A stretch of DNA of 64,000 nucleotides from positions 10,478,001 through 10,542,000 of the forward strand of contig JBHGNT010000013.1 in NCBI GenBank assembly GCA_043228905.1, written 5' to 3'. This DNA is from Azolla caroliniana. Its lineage: Eukaryota; Polypodiophyta. Position numbers and translations under genes: made by a program. Below are positions 31,561-42,269 of the stretch, one piece after another. Numbering within the stretch: position 1 is the stretch's first letter; every line of letters begins with the position of its first letter. The notes beneath the pieces were generated by a model, which saw nothing but the letters and a program-made list of their open reading frames with translations, searched no databases and was not told the DNA's origin.

Positions 31561-34500
31561 CTGCAAGAATGTCAGATCACGTTGCCATTAGGAAGACTCT
31601 TGCAGCTCGTGCCGCGATTTACGGAAGGACTAAAAACGGTCATGACAGACGATATAGCCCCACCGGCACCAGTCCTCTTCTCGAATCCGGAGGAGGGACC
31701 GACGGTGGTGGACACTAGTAGTCCGGTGATTACAGCTATTGTCAAAGGGCACGAACTTCCCGGCACAGTAATCGATGGAGGTTCCGGGGTGAACGTAATA
31801 AGCCTCCACACGTGTGATGCCTTGGGTATACATGAATGGGAGCCATGTCCGTTCTGGCTACGGATGGCGGATACGAGCTCTGTACGGCCGACGGGCTTAA
31901 TACGGAAATTGGAAGTCACCATAGGAGGTCACACATTTCACATCTCGGCTGTAGTGCTGCAGCTATAGGCGCAAGGCGCGTACCCACTGTTGCTGGGCAG
32001 ACCATGGTTGAAAACAACACACATCAAGCAAAATTGGCGGAAAAATATGATTACCTTCCGGCGCGGAAAAGCCAAGGTCCGGGTACCGACACAACCACGG
32101 ACGAGCAACGGTAAGGAATGCACACCGCTATATGCGGAATGCGTGAACATGCTTGAAGGGTTGGCAGAAGACGAAGAAGCCCAGTACTTGGAGGAACACC
32201 CGAAGATCGTACCACTCTTCGAGATTGACGTAGCTGAAGCCGTAGTGCCATACTTGCCGCAGCGGGACGAAACCGAAGCCGAACCAGACAAAGATTCGAT
32301 TCGGGAATTACGGCAAGCACAGGAAGCGTTGGAACGGGAAATGGCCGTTTCCCAACGGGTAAAAACATCCCAGCTCGACGAAGTGAACCTAGGAAGCAAG
32401 GACGAATCAAAGCCGGTACACATCGCCAAAGAAATGAAGCCGGAAGATAAAGCGGCGATGATCAAACTTCTCACGGAGTTTCGCGACGTATTCGCCTGGT
32501 CATACGAAGACATGCGAGGGCTGGACCCTCAATTATATCAGCATCAGATCCACTTAGGCAAGGACGCGAAACCAGTGGCGCAAAGACGTTACCGAATGAA
32601 CCCCAACTACGCCGCCAAAGTGAAGGAGGAAATCGACAAACTCCTAAGAGTGGGCTTCATCCGGCCGGTAAAGAAAGCGACGTGGCTGAGCCCCATCGTC
32701 GTCGTCCCAAAGAAGAACGGTAAAATCCGCGTGTGTGTAGATTACAGGAAACTAAATGCAGCCACAATTACGGATGCATTCCCTCTTCCGTTCACGGATG
32801 GAGTACTGGATGCCGTCGCCGGCCATGAAGTTTATAGCTTTTTAGACGGGTTCAGCGGATACAATCAAATCCGGATGCACCCTGACGACCAGGAGAAGAC
32901 AACGTTCGTCACCGAATGGGGGGTGTTTGTGGCCGAAGTAATGATGTTCGGACTAAAAACGGCACCAGCAACTTTCCAGCGAATCATCATGGAGATCTTC
33001 GGCGAATACATTCCAGCCTTCATGCAGGTTTTCCTGGATGACTTTGCAGTCTATAGCCGGGAAAAAGACCATTTGCAGCACCTACGGTTATGCCTTGAAA
33101 AGTGTAGGTTATACCGGCTAAGCTTAAACCCAGCAAAATGCATCTTTGGGGTTTCAAGTGGAATCTTACTGGGACACATTGTAAGTAAGGAGGGCATTGC
33201 GGTCGACCCGGACGAAGTAAACGCGATACTAGGGGCACCGGCGCCGAAAACGGCCAAAGCACTAAGCCGATTCTTAGGACAGATCCGGTGGCACAGCCGG
33301 ATGCTCCGTCACTTGGCTGACTTGGCTACACCATTACACACCGCGGTACATCGGACACCGTTCCAATGGACGGATACGGAGGATAAGGCATACAATGCCC
33401 TGAAGGTACTTTTGTCGCAAGCACCCGTCGTGCAGCCTCCGGATTGGAGCAAGGAATTTCATGTGTTCGTTGACGCTTCCGACATCGCTATCGGCAGCGC
33501 CTTAATGCAACTTACGGAGCCTAAATGATACCGGCCGGTATATTACGCCAGCCGGAAGCTGTCCCAAGCGGAGAAGAACTATTCGACGACGGAACAGGAG
33601 GCCCTGGGCATGATCTACAGTGTCACAAAGTTTCGTCATTACCTATTGGGAAGGAAGTTCTCCTTTCATGTGGATCACTCGGCGCTCCTGTACTTAGTGT
33701 CCAAGGCGTCCCTGACCGGTAAGTTGGCCCGTTGGACCTTGCTGTTGCAGGAGTTCGAATTCGAGATCTTCCACCGGCCCGGTATCCAGCATGCCGTAGC
33801 AGACTACCTGAGCCGGTTAGAGTCCGGAGAATCAGGCGACGGAGTATCGGATGAATTCCCGGACGCAGAGTTATTCCGTATCACCCCGGAAACGGCAGCG
33901 GACGACACGGTGGCATCAGAAGATAGGTGGCTGACAAACATGCACCAGTTCCTAAGCACGGGCCTGCCACCGGAGGAAATGAACCGGGACGAGAGGAAAC
34001 GACTGGCGGTGCAGAGCCGCAATTTCTGTCTGTTACGGGACACTCTCTACCACAAGGGAGCAGATGGAATATGGAGACGGGCAGTCCGTAGTGACGAGAA
34101 ACAAGTAATCTTACAGGAAGCACACTGTGGGGTTGCCGGAGGACACTATGCCGGGGAAGCGATGGCAAGGAAAGTATGGCAGAGCGGCTTATGGTGGCCC
34201 ACGACGTTAAAAGACGCCGTCAAGTATGCTAAGGAATGTGACCTATGCCAACGAATGGGCCAGCCTACGGAGCAAGCACGGATGCCACACCAACTGGTAC
34301 TTCCACTAGAGCCATTCCAGAAGTGGGGGTTGGATTTTGTTGGACCGTTCAAGCCACCGGCAATGAGAACGGGTAATCGTTATGTCATCGTGGCAACGGA
34401 TTATTGCACTAAATGGGTGGAGGCTAAGGCCTTGAGAGACAATACCGCGTCATCCACAACAAAATTCCTGTACGAGAACATTTGGTGCCGATATGGATGT

Positions 34501-35349
34501 CCGATTGAATTAATCAGCGACCAAGGAGGACACTTCCTCGGCCAGGTAGTTGAAAGCTTAACAACGTTCTATGCCGTGGTCCATAAACGGAGCACACCGT
34601 ACTACCCACAGGCAAACGGGTTAGCAGAGTCAACCAACAAAACGCTCCAGAACATTCTCCGCAAAATCGTCAATGAAAACCGGACGGACTGGGATACAAA
34701 GCTCCATAGCGCGCTATGGGCGTACCGAACGGCATACAAAACAAGTATCCGGACAACGCCGTTCCGGTTAGCATTCGGCTTAGAAGCGGTCATGCCGGTG
34801 GAATTTCAGGTACCAAGCTTACGGATCCAACTACGGGAACGGCTGAATGAAAAGGAGTCGGAGGAAATGCGGCTAGCAGCACTATGTGAACTGGAGGAGC
34901 AACGGCTGGCCAACATCCTACACATGGAACTGGAGCAACGACGATGGAAAGCGTTCGTTGACCGTCACCGGAAAGGTAATGAAAAGATGTTCGAAATCGG
35001 AAAGCCGGTGCTAGTATTCCAAACGAGGATGGGCAAGATGTCGGGTAAACTCCGGTTTAGATGGACAGGCCCGTATTGGCTGACACGGGAATACAACGGG
35101 TCCTATCAGTTAGGGACACTTGCCGGTGAAGTGCTAGGCAAGTGGGTCAACGGATTTAGACTAAAGCCCTATAAAGGACCGATGCCAAGAAACCCGTTTA
35201 TGCAGCCCACCGGCACTATACCGGGAACCTGTCCGGGAACGGTACGGATGGAAGAAAAAGACGACGGGGAACCCGTAGCAGAGGCGAAGGAAGACACGGC
35301 AACCCGTAAGGAAAATGGTAAGGGTCCGAAGGGACCTACGGATGTGTAA
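31561..35349 (+). pseudogene. Gypsy(+) pol: protease, RT, RNase H, integrase
   Basis: One frame with two nonsense codons, TAG 31966 (CAG in gypsy(-)) and TGA 33526 (TGG in gypsy(-)). Protease: VIDGGSGVNVISL, Gly replacing Ser/Thr after the catalytic Asp. RT: WLSPIVVVPKKNGKIRVCVD, FGLKTAPATFQRI and catalytic FLDDFAVYS. RNase H: FHVFVDASDIAIGSALMQL and SFHVDHSALLYL. Integrase: zinc-binding GGHYAGEAM with CDLCQR, then WGLDFVGPF, LISDQGGHF and ANGLAESTNK as the D, D, E core, and the C-terminal TGPYWLTREYNGSYQLG. Ends at TAA... at the stop in 35347-35349. Except for the stops all catalytic residues are present. Confidence 0.93.
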
Positions 35350-35737
35350 GATCACATACCGCCATTAAAAAGAGAAAAGAAAAAAAAAAAAGAAAAAAAA
35401 AAGAAAAGAAATCATTAAAAATCGAGGTATGAACGGACGTGAAAGCAAGGAGCGAAAAGGTACGTAGTGGGCATTTAAGAGCCGCCACATTACTTAATAC
35501 TAAATTGGTACACGACGTGCGCATGCTCGAAAAAGGTGCCAAGACGCACAGAGAAAAGAAGAACGCATGGAGACCTTTTTTTTTCGCGAGCCAAGAAGCA
35601 CAGAGGCACCAAGGCAGTGGAAGCTTAGCAAACGCGAACCTGCACTCAGAGAACCCCCACGTTCGGAACGCTCTCTCTCTCGCTCTCACTCTCATCACCA
35701 CTCTACCTCGCCATCTTTCCTCGACCTCGAAGCAGAC
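35350..35737 (+). other. Spacer between pol and extra ORF, A-rich
   Basis: 388 bp. 35368-35412 is almost pure A with scattered G. The equivalent stretch of gypsy(-) is mostly deleted. Could be a leader for a separately produced 3' ORF; no promoter or splice signal is convincing. Confidence 0.5.
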
Positions 35738-38450
35738 ATGGAACCACAAACGCTGTCGAAAACGGCCAGGAAATGGCTCAGACAACACGGACTGGAGGGG
35801 TTCTTGACCATCATGGAGGCACCACCGCACAAAGAAGCCGACCGGGTCATCAAGGAGCTCGACACAGAAGTCATCACCGAGGAAGCGATCCGTGCGCTAA
35901 CAGGCCTTCCGGAGGGAGGTATTTTTCAGATCGATAACCCAACCTCGGAGCAACTCATCCGATATTTCGGTGAGTACTCTCTAGCCGGCAAAGGCTATCG
36001 AACGCAGGGCGGCGAAGATCCGCTATTCAGGGAGATAGCTCGAGTGCTCCATGAGTACGGCCATGTGTACCCCCGACCCCCTGTCATGCCAAAAAATCGG
36101 GCAGGGATGATCATAGCCACCTATGAAGGGATCAAGGTGGACTGGCCGGTGTTGATTGCAGACGGTTTGTGCGCGGCAATCGACATGGTACGAGGGAAGG
36201 ACGGCAAGGAGGGCCGGAAGCTGTGGCATGCCGTAGCTCAGTGGATAACATTGCTCGTGCCGCCGGTCGAGACCGTTCAGCCAAAGAAGCGGCCAAGATT
36301 ATCGGAAGGAAGCACATCGAAACCCGCGTCCAAACGACAACAGCTGCTGGCGTCGAAGGCGACGAAAGGGAAGAAACGGCTCCCAGAACCGGAGGAGGTG
36401 TCACCGGTGGGACCCATTAAGATAACCATACGGCGACCGGGACAGAAGGAACCGGAACCCTTGACGGCACAGAAACATGTCGTTACCCAGGAAGAGGAAA
36501 CGGAGGAGCCAGAAGAGCACCTCCAACGACGGTCAAGAAGTAGGACCGCCGGGACAGCGGGGGAGCGTTCGGACCCGCAAAAAGGAAGAAACGCCCCCAA
36601 CTCAACCTGAGCAAACCACAAGGGAGGAACCGGAACCGGTGCGTATAGAACCGGCCTTGTCGACTTCTATACAAGAAGTCATTCCAACGGCTCCGGAGAC
36701 GGCGAGAACCGGAACTCAACAGCCGGCGAGCCCAGCCAGCGCACACAGCGGCCAAGGAGTAGAACCAGAACGGCAGATACAGGCACTCAGGCCAGACAAT
36801 TCCACAGTGAACGAGCCGACCCGACCAGTACAGCAGCAAGGCACCAGTAGCATGTGGCTACGGTGGGTAGGCGAGCAGATCGCCGGAGCGGTCGAGTACA
36901 TAGAGGCGGAAGAGAGAGCGCACCACGAACGGTTGCTCGTCACAACCGTAGATCTAGAGATGGCCCGGTCCAGAATCCGGAGCCTTGAACAAGACTTGGA
37001 CAGGGTCACAAGGGAAATGGCTCAATTGGCTTTGACAATACAAGTCCAAGCACCGGTGACTCCGGGCAATGTACAGAATAAAGCGTCAGATCAACCTGTA
37101 CATAGCAATCAGACCCCAGCAACGGAAACCGTTCCGGAGAGAAATGCGGCACAAGCCCAAGAGCTTGTGGACTTAAAGGATGAGCTAGCTACCCAAGAAG
37201 CGCTGAGGAGCCGCGAAAGAGAGTTGAAGACGGCAGCGGAGGCAGAACTCAAAAAGACTGCTGAGAATCTACGCCGGGCCGAGGAGAGCTTACCAAAAGG
37301 CCACCAAGCGTACGACCGGCTCAAGGAGGAAAAGGAGAAAATGCTGCAAGAGAAGGACAGGCTCCGGAGAAACGCCGAAACAGAAGTAGAGCGCCTGAAA
37401 GAGGAACTCCGGCAGCTAAAGGACCGGGAGGACCGGAACCATCGCCAGATCAACGGCAAGCTCAAACAAAAAACGGAGGAATTTGAGCACTTGCACCGGG
37501 AGTATAAACGGTTGCAAACGGAGCGCAAGGAACGGACGGATGAGCTCCGGCAAGCAGTTGATCGGACCGCAACGGCGTACGCTAAGGAACAAGCGGAAAC
37601 CAGAAGACGGTTGGAAGAGGCGGAGAAGGTTCGGACAGAGCTCCTCAGGCAACAGCAGGCGGAAAAAGAAAGAGCGGCGGAGGTACTGCAGAGGCTGCAA
37701 ACAACATATCAAGGGCAGCTGACGCGCTACAGAGAGCAGGCGGAGGATACGGCTAATCTCATTAAGCAGTTGAAGGAGGAACGACAAGTTGTGGAAAGTA
37801 GAGCGCAAATGGGAGCAAGTCGCATCCAGGATATCATGCGGGCCTGGTTGAACCAGACCAAGAGCTTGATTGACAACGGTTCCGTCAAATGGTGGACCAA
37901 GTGGGCCACGAATGCGGCGGAACTCCAATTGCTCCGGGCCGACGTAGAGAACCGGCGGAAGGAGGGAGATGATTGCTATATGCTGACTTCCGAAGACTTC
38001 ACCGGCATAAGAGATGAGCTGGCCGAAGACTTTCAAGCCTTGGCAGAGGACCAACTAGGGCAAGTTCGGCAACTTGTAGCTCAGCTGGACGACGACAGGC
38101 TGGAGGCGCAGATCCAGTTTGAAAGCTACGAGAGGTCCCGGATCCGGGAAGAGAAAGCACGAGAACCAGTAACGGTCAATCTCAGTGATGAGGAACCGTT
38201 ACTGGAAGGAGACCGGACCGGAAGCAGTCAAACGGAGATGCCGGAGTCAGAGAAACAAACGGAGCAGCCGCCTATAGAGATGCTGGAGTCAGAGAAACAA
38301 ACGGAGCAGCCGCCTATAGAGCAGCTGGAGCAGCCTCAGTCCCAACCACAACCACATCAGCAGCAGCAAGCACAGCCGCAACAACCACAACCGGAAGAAC
38401 AAGTGGAAACTCTGGAAGAAAGTATTTTGGACAATTTGGGTGAACAATGA
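35738..38450 (+). pseudogene. Gypsy(+) extra ORF: conserved N-terminal domain plus long coiled-coil
   Basis: Starts ATG 35738 (MEPQTLSKTARKWLRQHGLE). The first part (to about 36250) has ITEEAIRALTGLPEGGIFQI, LIRYFGEYSLAGKGYRTQGG and HVYPRPPVMPKNRAGMIIA, conserved almost residue for residue in gypsy(-). A basic linker follows. A frame change at about 36570-36590 (absent in gypsy(-)) moves to the second frame. From about 36880 to 38120 it is a strongly heptad-like, Glu/Lys/Arg-rich coiled-coil, then a repeat of EKQTEQPPIE and a Gln/Pro-rich tail. About 900 residues in all, not pol. I know no function. Position matches the third ORF of some Tat/Athila-type plant gypsy elements. Confidence 0.8.
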
Positions 38451-38502
38451 AGGGGCCGAGAAGGGTTCGACGTACAAGGTACTGTCCCACGGGCGTGCCA
38501 TG
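38451..38502 (+). promoter_or_regulatory. Gypsy(+) segment before the 3' LTR, weak polypurine tract
   Basis: GAAGGGGCCGAGAAGGG overlaps the ORF end at about 38449-38465. The conserved AAGGTACTGTCCCACGGGCG follows, then the LTR. The exact tract is not certain. Confidence 0.4.
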
Positions 38503-38921
38503 TGTTACCGGCCAGCAAGGACTCCAAAATACGGAGTGAAGGAATTAATTAAGTATGGTTGTGAATAAGCATAGTATGGACGGACGGACTGGAAACGGTA
38601 TGCCGTTCTAGATCCGGACGGATCCCGAATAGGTGCGATAGGCACCGTTTTGTACTACGGGCCGGAAACCTATTTAAAGGCCCGGACCCCATTGTAATCG
38701 CAGCGGATAATTAATAGAGCGTATGGTGTTTATACTTCTGTGTTGATTTCCGTTCTGTACTTACTGTTATATCTTACGCGTTCAATTAACAATAGCGCTC
38801 TAATCGTGTAACCTACTTAAGTCGGTGTAATCGTTGAGTCATAATCCTATGCCGTAATCACCCTTTGGTGAAGTGTCTCCGTGACACCTTGTGTTAGGCC
38901 TTGTCCGGTCAGAGAATAACA
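38503..38921 (+). repeat. Gypsy(+) 3' LTR
   Basis: 419 bp partner of 29701-30119. GATAA follows. Confidence 0.94.
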
Positions 38922-41285
38922 GATAACGGAGGGGAATACCGGGGGCAGTTCGAGGAGTACTGTCGCTCGAAGGGAATCCGGCTCGAGTTTACTGTGCCGA
39001 AGACGCCGAAACTGAACGGGCTGGCCGAGAGGATGAACCGGACCATAATGGAGAGGGTCCGGAGTATGCTGGCGCATGCGAAATTACCCAAGGGATTTTG
39101 GGCTGAGGCAATGTCGACGGCGACATACGTGATAAACAGATCACCCTCAGTACCTTTGGATGGAGACACGCCGCAGAGAGTGTGGACCGGTAGGGAAGTA
39201 TCCTACCAGCATCTGAAGGTGTTCGGGTGTCTCGCATATGTGCATGTGGCAAAGGACCGGAGAGGAAAGCTAGATCCAAAGACCCGGCCATGCATATTCC
39301 TCGGTTACGGCGATGACGAGTTCGGCTACCGAGTATGGGACCCGGTCGACAAAAAGATATTTCGGAGTCGTGATATCATCTTCATGGAGGACAAGACACT
39401 CGCCGACTGGGAGTCGGAGAAGAAGATGAAGAGCTCCAAGTCGACCGGTGAGGATCAACTCTACGAGGAGCAGTCCCGACCGGCAAGGGACCGGTTAGCA
39501 CTCGAGGATCCGGCCGAAGACGGTGAAGAAACAGAACCGGCCGAGGAAGATGAAACTGATACCGGAACCGGCCCCGATCCCGAAATGGATTCGGATGAAG
39601 AGGAAACGGAGGAGCCGGTTACCGAAGCTCCGGAACGGAGATATCCTCTAAGAGAGAGAAGGCCCCCCCGGAGATTTCCGGAACCAGAGCACGTGCTGCT
39701 AACCGACGAGGGGGAGCCGGAGAGTTTTGAAGAAGCAAAGCTTGACACCCATAGCCGCAGGTGGTTAAGTGCCATGCAGGAGGAGATGGATTCCCTGCAT
39801 GAGAACCACACATATGAACTTGTGGAGTTGCCGAAAGGAAAGCGGGCACTTCGAAACAAGTGGGTGTTCAAGCTGAAACCGGGAGATGCCGAAAACCCCC
39901 CGAGATACAAAGCCAGGATCGTGGTGAAGGGGTTCCAGCAGAAGAAGGGCGTCGACTTCGACGAGATATTTGCCCCGGTAGTGAAGATGACCTCCATCCG
40001 GACGGTGCTGAGCATAGCGGCAAGCATGGACCTCGAGGTAGAACAGATGGACGTGAAGACGGCATTCCTTCACGGTGACCTCGAAGAAGAGATCTACATG
40101 CAGCAACCGGAAGGATTCGAGAAGAAAGGGAAGGAGCACCTGGTATGCCGGTTGAAGAAGAGCCTTTACGGACTGAAGCAGGCTCCCCGGCAATGGTACC
40201 GGAAGTTCGACTCTTTCATGACCGACGAAGGGTACCACAAAACGCAGTCCGATCACTGCGTGTTTGTGAAGAAGTTCGAAGGAGGAGACTTTCTAATACT
40301 CCTCCTGTACGTGGACGACATGTTGATCGTCGGACGGGACCAGGTCAAGATACGGATGCTGAAGAAAGCGCTTCACCGAACCTTCTCAATGAAGGACCTG
40401 GGTCCGGCGAGGCAAATACTAGGGATGCACATCATCCGGGACCGGAAGAAGAAGCAGTTGTGGCTGTCACAGGAAAAGTACGTGACAAAGGTGCTTCACC
40501 GGTTCAACATGTCGGAAGCAAGACCGGTCGGGTCAACCCTCCCGGCAAACTGCAAGTTGTCCAGCAAGCAAAGCCCCAAGACAAAGGCTGAGAAGGAGGA
40601 CATGATGAAAGTACCATATGCCTCTGCCGTCGGAAGCTTGATGTACGCAATGGTGTGTACAAGACCGGACATAGGATATGCAGTCGGGGTGGTGAGCCGG
40701 TACATGAGCAATCCCGGCAAAGAGCACTGGAACGCGGCCAAGTGGATACTCTGATACCTGAAGGGCACGGCAAACGTGTGCCTCCGATTCGGCTCCGGTA
40801 AGCCCGAACTCGACGGCTTTACCGATTCGGATATGTCGGCTGATGCAGATACCAGCCGGTCCACATCAGGGTATGTGATGACGTATGCAGGGGGAGCTGT
40901 TTCGTGGCAGTCGAGGCTGCAGAAGACGGTTGCGTTGTCAACCACGGAGGTGGAGTACATGGCGGCTGTTGAAGCCGGCAAGGAAATAATATGGATGAAG
41001 GACTTCATTAGAGAGCTCGGTATCCGGCAGGAGGAGTACCGACTCTACTGCGACAGTCAGAGTGCCATCCACCTTGCGAAGAACGCGGCCTATCACTCCC
41101 GGACGAAGCACATCCAGCGAAGATATCACTAGATCCGGGAAAGGATAGAAGACCAGGAGTTCGTGCTGACGAAGATCCACACGGACGAGAACGGGTCAGA
41201 TATGCTGACCAAAGTGCTCACACCCGACAAGCTAGAAGCGTGCCGGAAGAGGGTTGGACTGGAAAGACATCCCATGCCGAAGTGA
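38922..41285 (+). pseudogene. Copia C second part: integrase end, RT, RNase H
   Basis: Resumes at RADN-GGEYRGQFEEYCRSK. The integrase Glu lies in LNGLAERMNRTIMERV. An acidic linker (about 39480-39640) is followed by YPLRERRPPRRFPEPEHVLL. RT: KARIVVKGFQQKKGVDFDE, VEQMDVKTAFLHGDLEEEIY, catalytic LLYVDDMLIVG (about 40303-40335) and VPYASAVGSLMYAMVCTRPD. TGA at about 40753 (Arg expected). RNase H: DGFTDSDMSADADTSRSTSG, LSTTEVEYMAAVEAGKE and LYCDSQSAIHLAKNAAYHSR. TAG at about 41130 (Trp expected). Natural end at TGA 41283-41285. RT and RNase H catalytic residues are intact. Confidence 0.93.
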
Positions 41286-41295
41286 AGGGGGAGTT
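41281..41295 (+). promoter_or_regulatory. Copia C polypurine tract
   Basis: AGTGAAGGGGGAGTT directly before the 3' LTR. Confidence 0.8.
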
Positions 41296-41918
41296 TGTTG
41301 GGATTACAGTCCCTCCGGATGGGATGGTCAGATGTCCGGGAATCGGGAATGAAGACCCGAATGAGGAGTACCCGGTATCGGAACCGGATGATGAAGACCC
41401 GGTTTCGGATCCGGATGATGAAGACCCCGGCTACGGAGCCGGATGACGAATGTACCCGGAGAGAGATCCGGATGCGGGGACATATTTGTGAATATGTTTG
41501 CCAAGGGCCCTCGAGGCTATGTTTGTAAATAGCCCGAAAGTCATATGTGTATAAATATGACTTAGGGCAAACAGTTTTGTTGTTGTTGCTCATTTTTCTG
41601 TTTTCCACTTAGAGGGAGCGAAGTGAGAGCAACCGAGAGAGAGAGTGAGAGAGAGAGAGAGAGAAAGGAAGAGGTCGACACCTCTGTGTAATACCGCCGC
41701 CTGTGGCGAGGACAGCGAGCTCAAGGTCGTCGCCTTGCAGCTCGCCATTGTACATTCCCTGCGTATAGTGATAGTTGGAGTCTTGCACTCCCGTGGTTTT
41801 TCCCGTCTAGGGTTTTCCACGCTAAACCCTGTGCATTCGAGTCTCTCTCTGTGTTTTCGATTTACTGTCCTCGGTTGTGGCCGAGAGGTGAAGGTTTTGA
41901 AAGCGTCAATTTCTAACA
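41296..41918 (+). repeat. Copia C 3' LTR
   Basis: 623 bp partner of 27314-27950. GAATC follows. Confidence 0.94.
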
Positions 41919-42269
41919 GAATCAACGATTAATCCGACTTATTTAGGCTACTTAGTAAGATCGTCCTTAATAATCACACGCGTAAGATATAACAATGAAT
42001 GCAGAATGGCAATTAACATAGAGAGATAAAAACACTAAGCTTTATTAATTAACCGTTGCTCATTACATTGTATCCGGGCCTTTAAATAGGTTTCCGGTCT
42101 GTAGTACAAAACGGTGCCATCCGCACCTGTTCGGGATCGGTCTGGATCCGGAACGGCATACCGATTCCGGTCCGTCCGTCCACACTCATAGCTTACTTAC
42201 AACCATTCCTGATAATTAAATAACTCCCCGTTTCACACTCTAGACTCCTTTGCTGGCCGGGCGGTAGCA
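41919..42269 (-). repeat. Gypsy(-) 3' LTR, R and U3 part
   Basis: Continues the LTR begun at 27223. Minus-strand TATA TATTTAAAGG at about 42083-42092. Ends GGTAGCA at 42269, reverse of the TGCTACC start. Confidence 0.85.

Larger units (their letters stand above)
29701..38921 (+). mobile_element. Gypsy(+): Ty3/gypsy element with an extra 3' ORF
   Basis: 9221 bp. Two 419 bp LTRs (29701-30119, 38503-38921), TGTTACCGG...GAATAACA, differing at about nine sites. Perfect target duplication GATAA (29696-29700, 38922-38926) inside Copia C integrase. Order: PBS, gag, protease, RT, RNase H, integrase, spacer, extra ORF. The integrase ends in a GPY-type module without a chromodomain, which places it outside the chromoviruses. 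The capsid part of gag is deleted and the frame carries three nonsense codons. Confidence 0.94.
27314..41918 (+). mobile_element. Copia C, nearly intact Ty1/copia with gypsy(+) nested in integrase
   Basis: LTRs 27314-27950 (637 bp) and 41296-41918 (623 bp) differ by about seven substitutions, two small indels and one gap of about 17 bp. Perfect 5 bp duplication GAATC (27309-27313, 41919-41923). PBS, a single gag-pol frame and a polypurine tract are present. Removing gypsy(+) (29701-38921) and one GATAA leaves about 5.4 kb, a normal copia length. Coding capacity is broken only by three nonsense codons (28049, about 40753, about 41130), with no frameshift. Confidence 0.95.

Noticed and set aside
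33525-33722. Short ORF starting right after the TGA in gypsy(+) pol
   Set aside because: Wrong frame; the pol frame itself continues past the stop with RNase H motifs.
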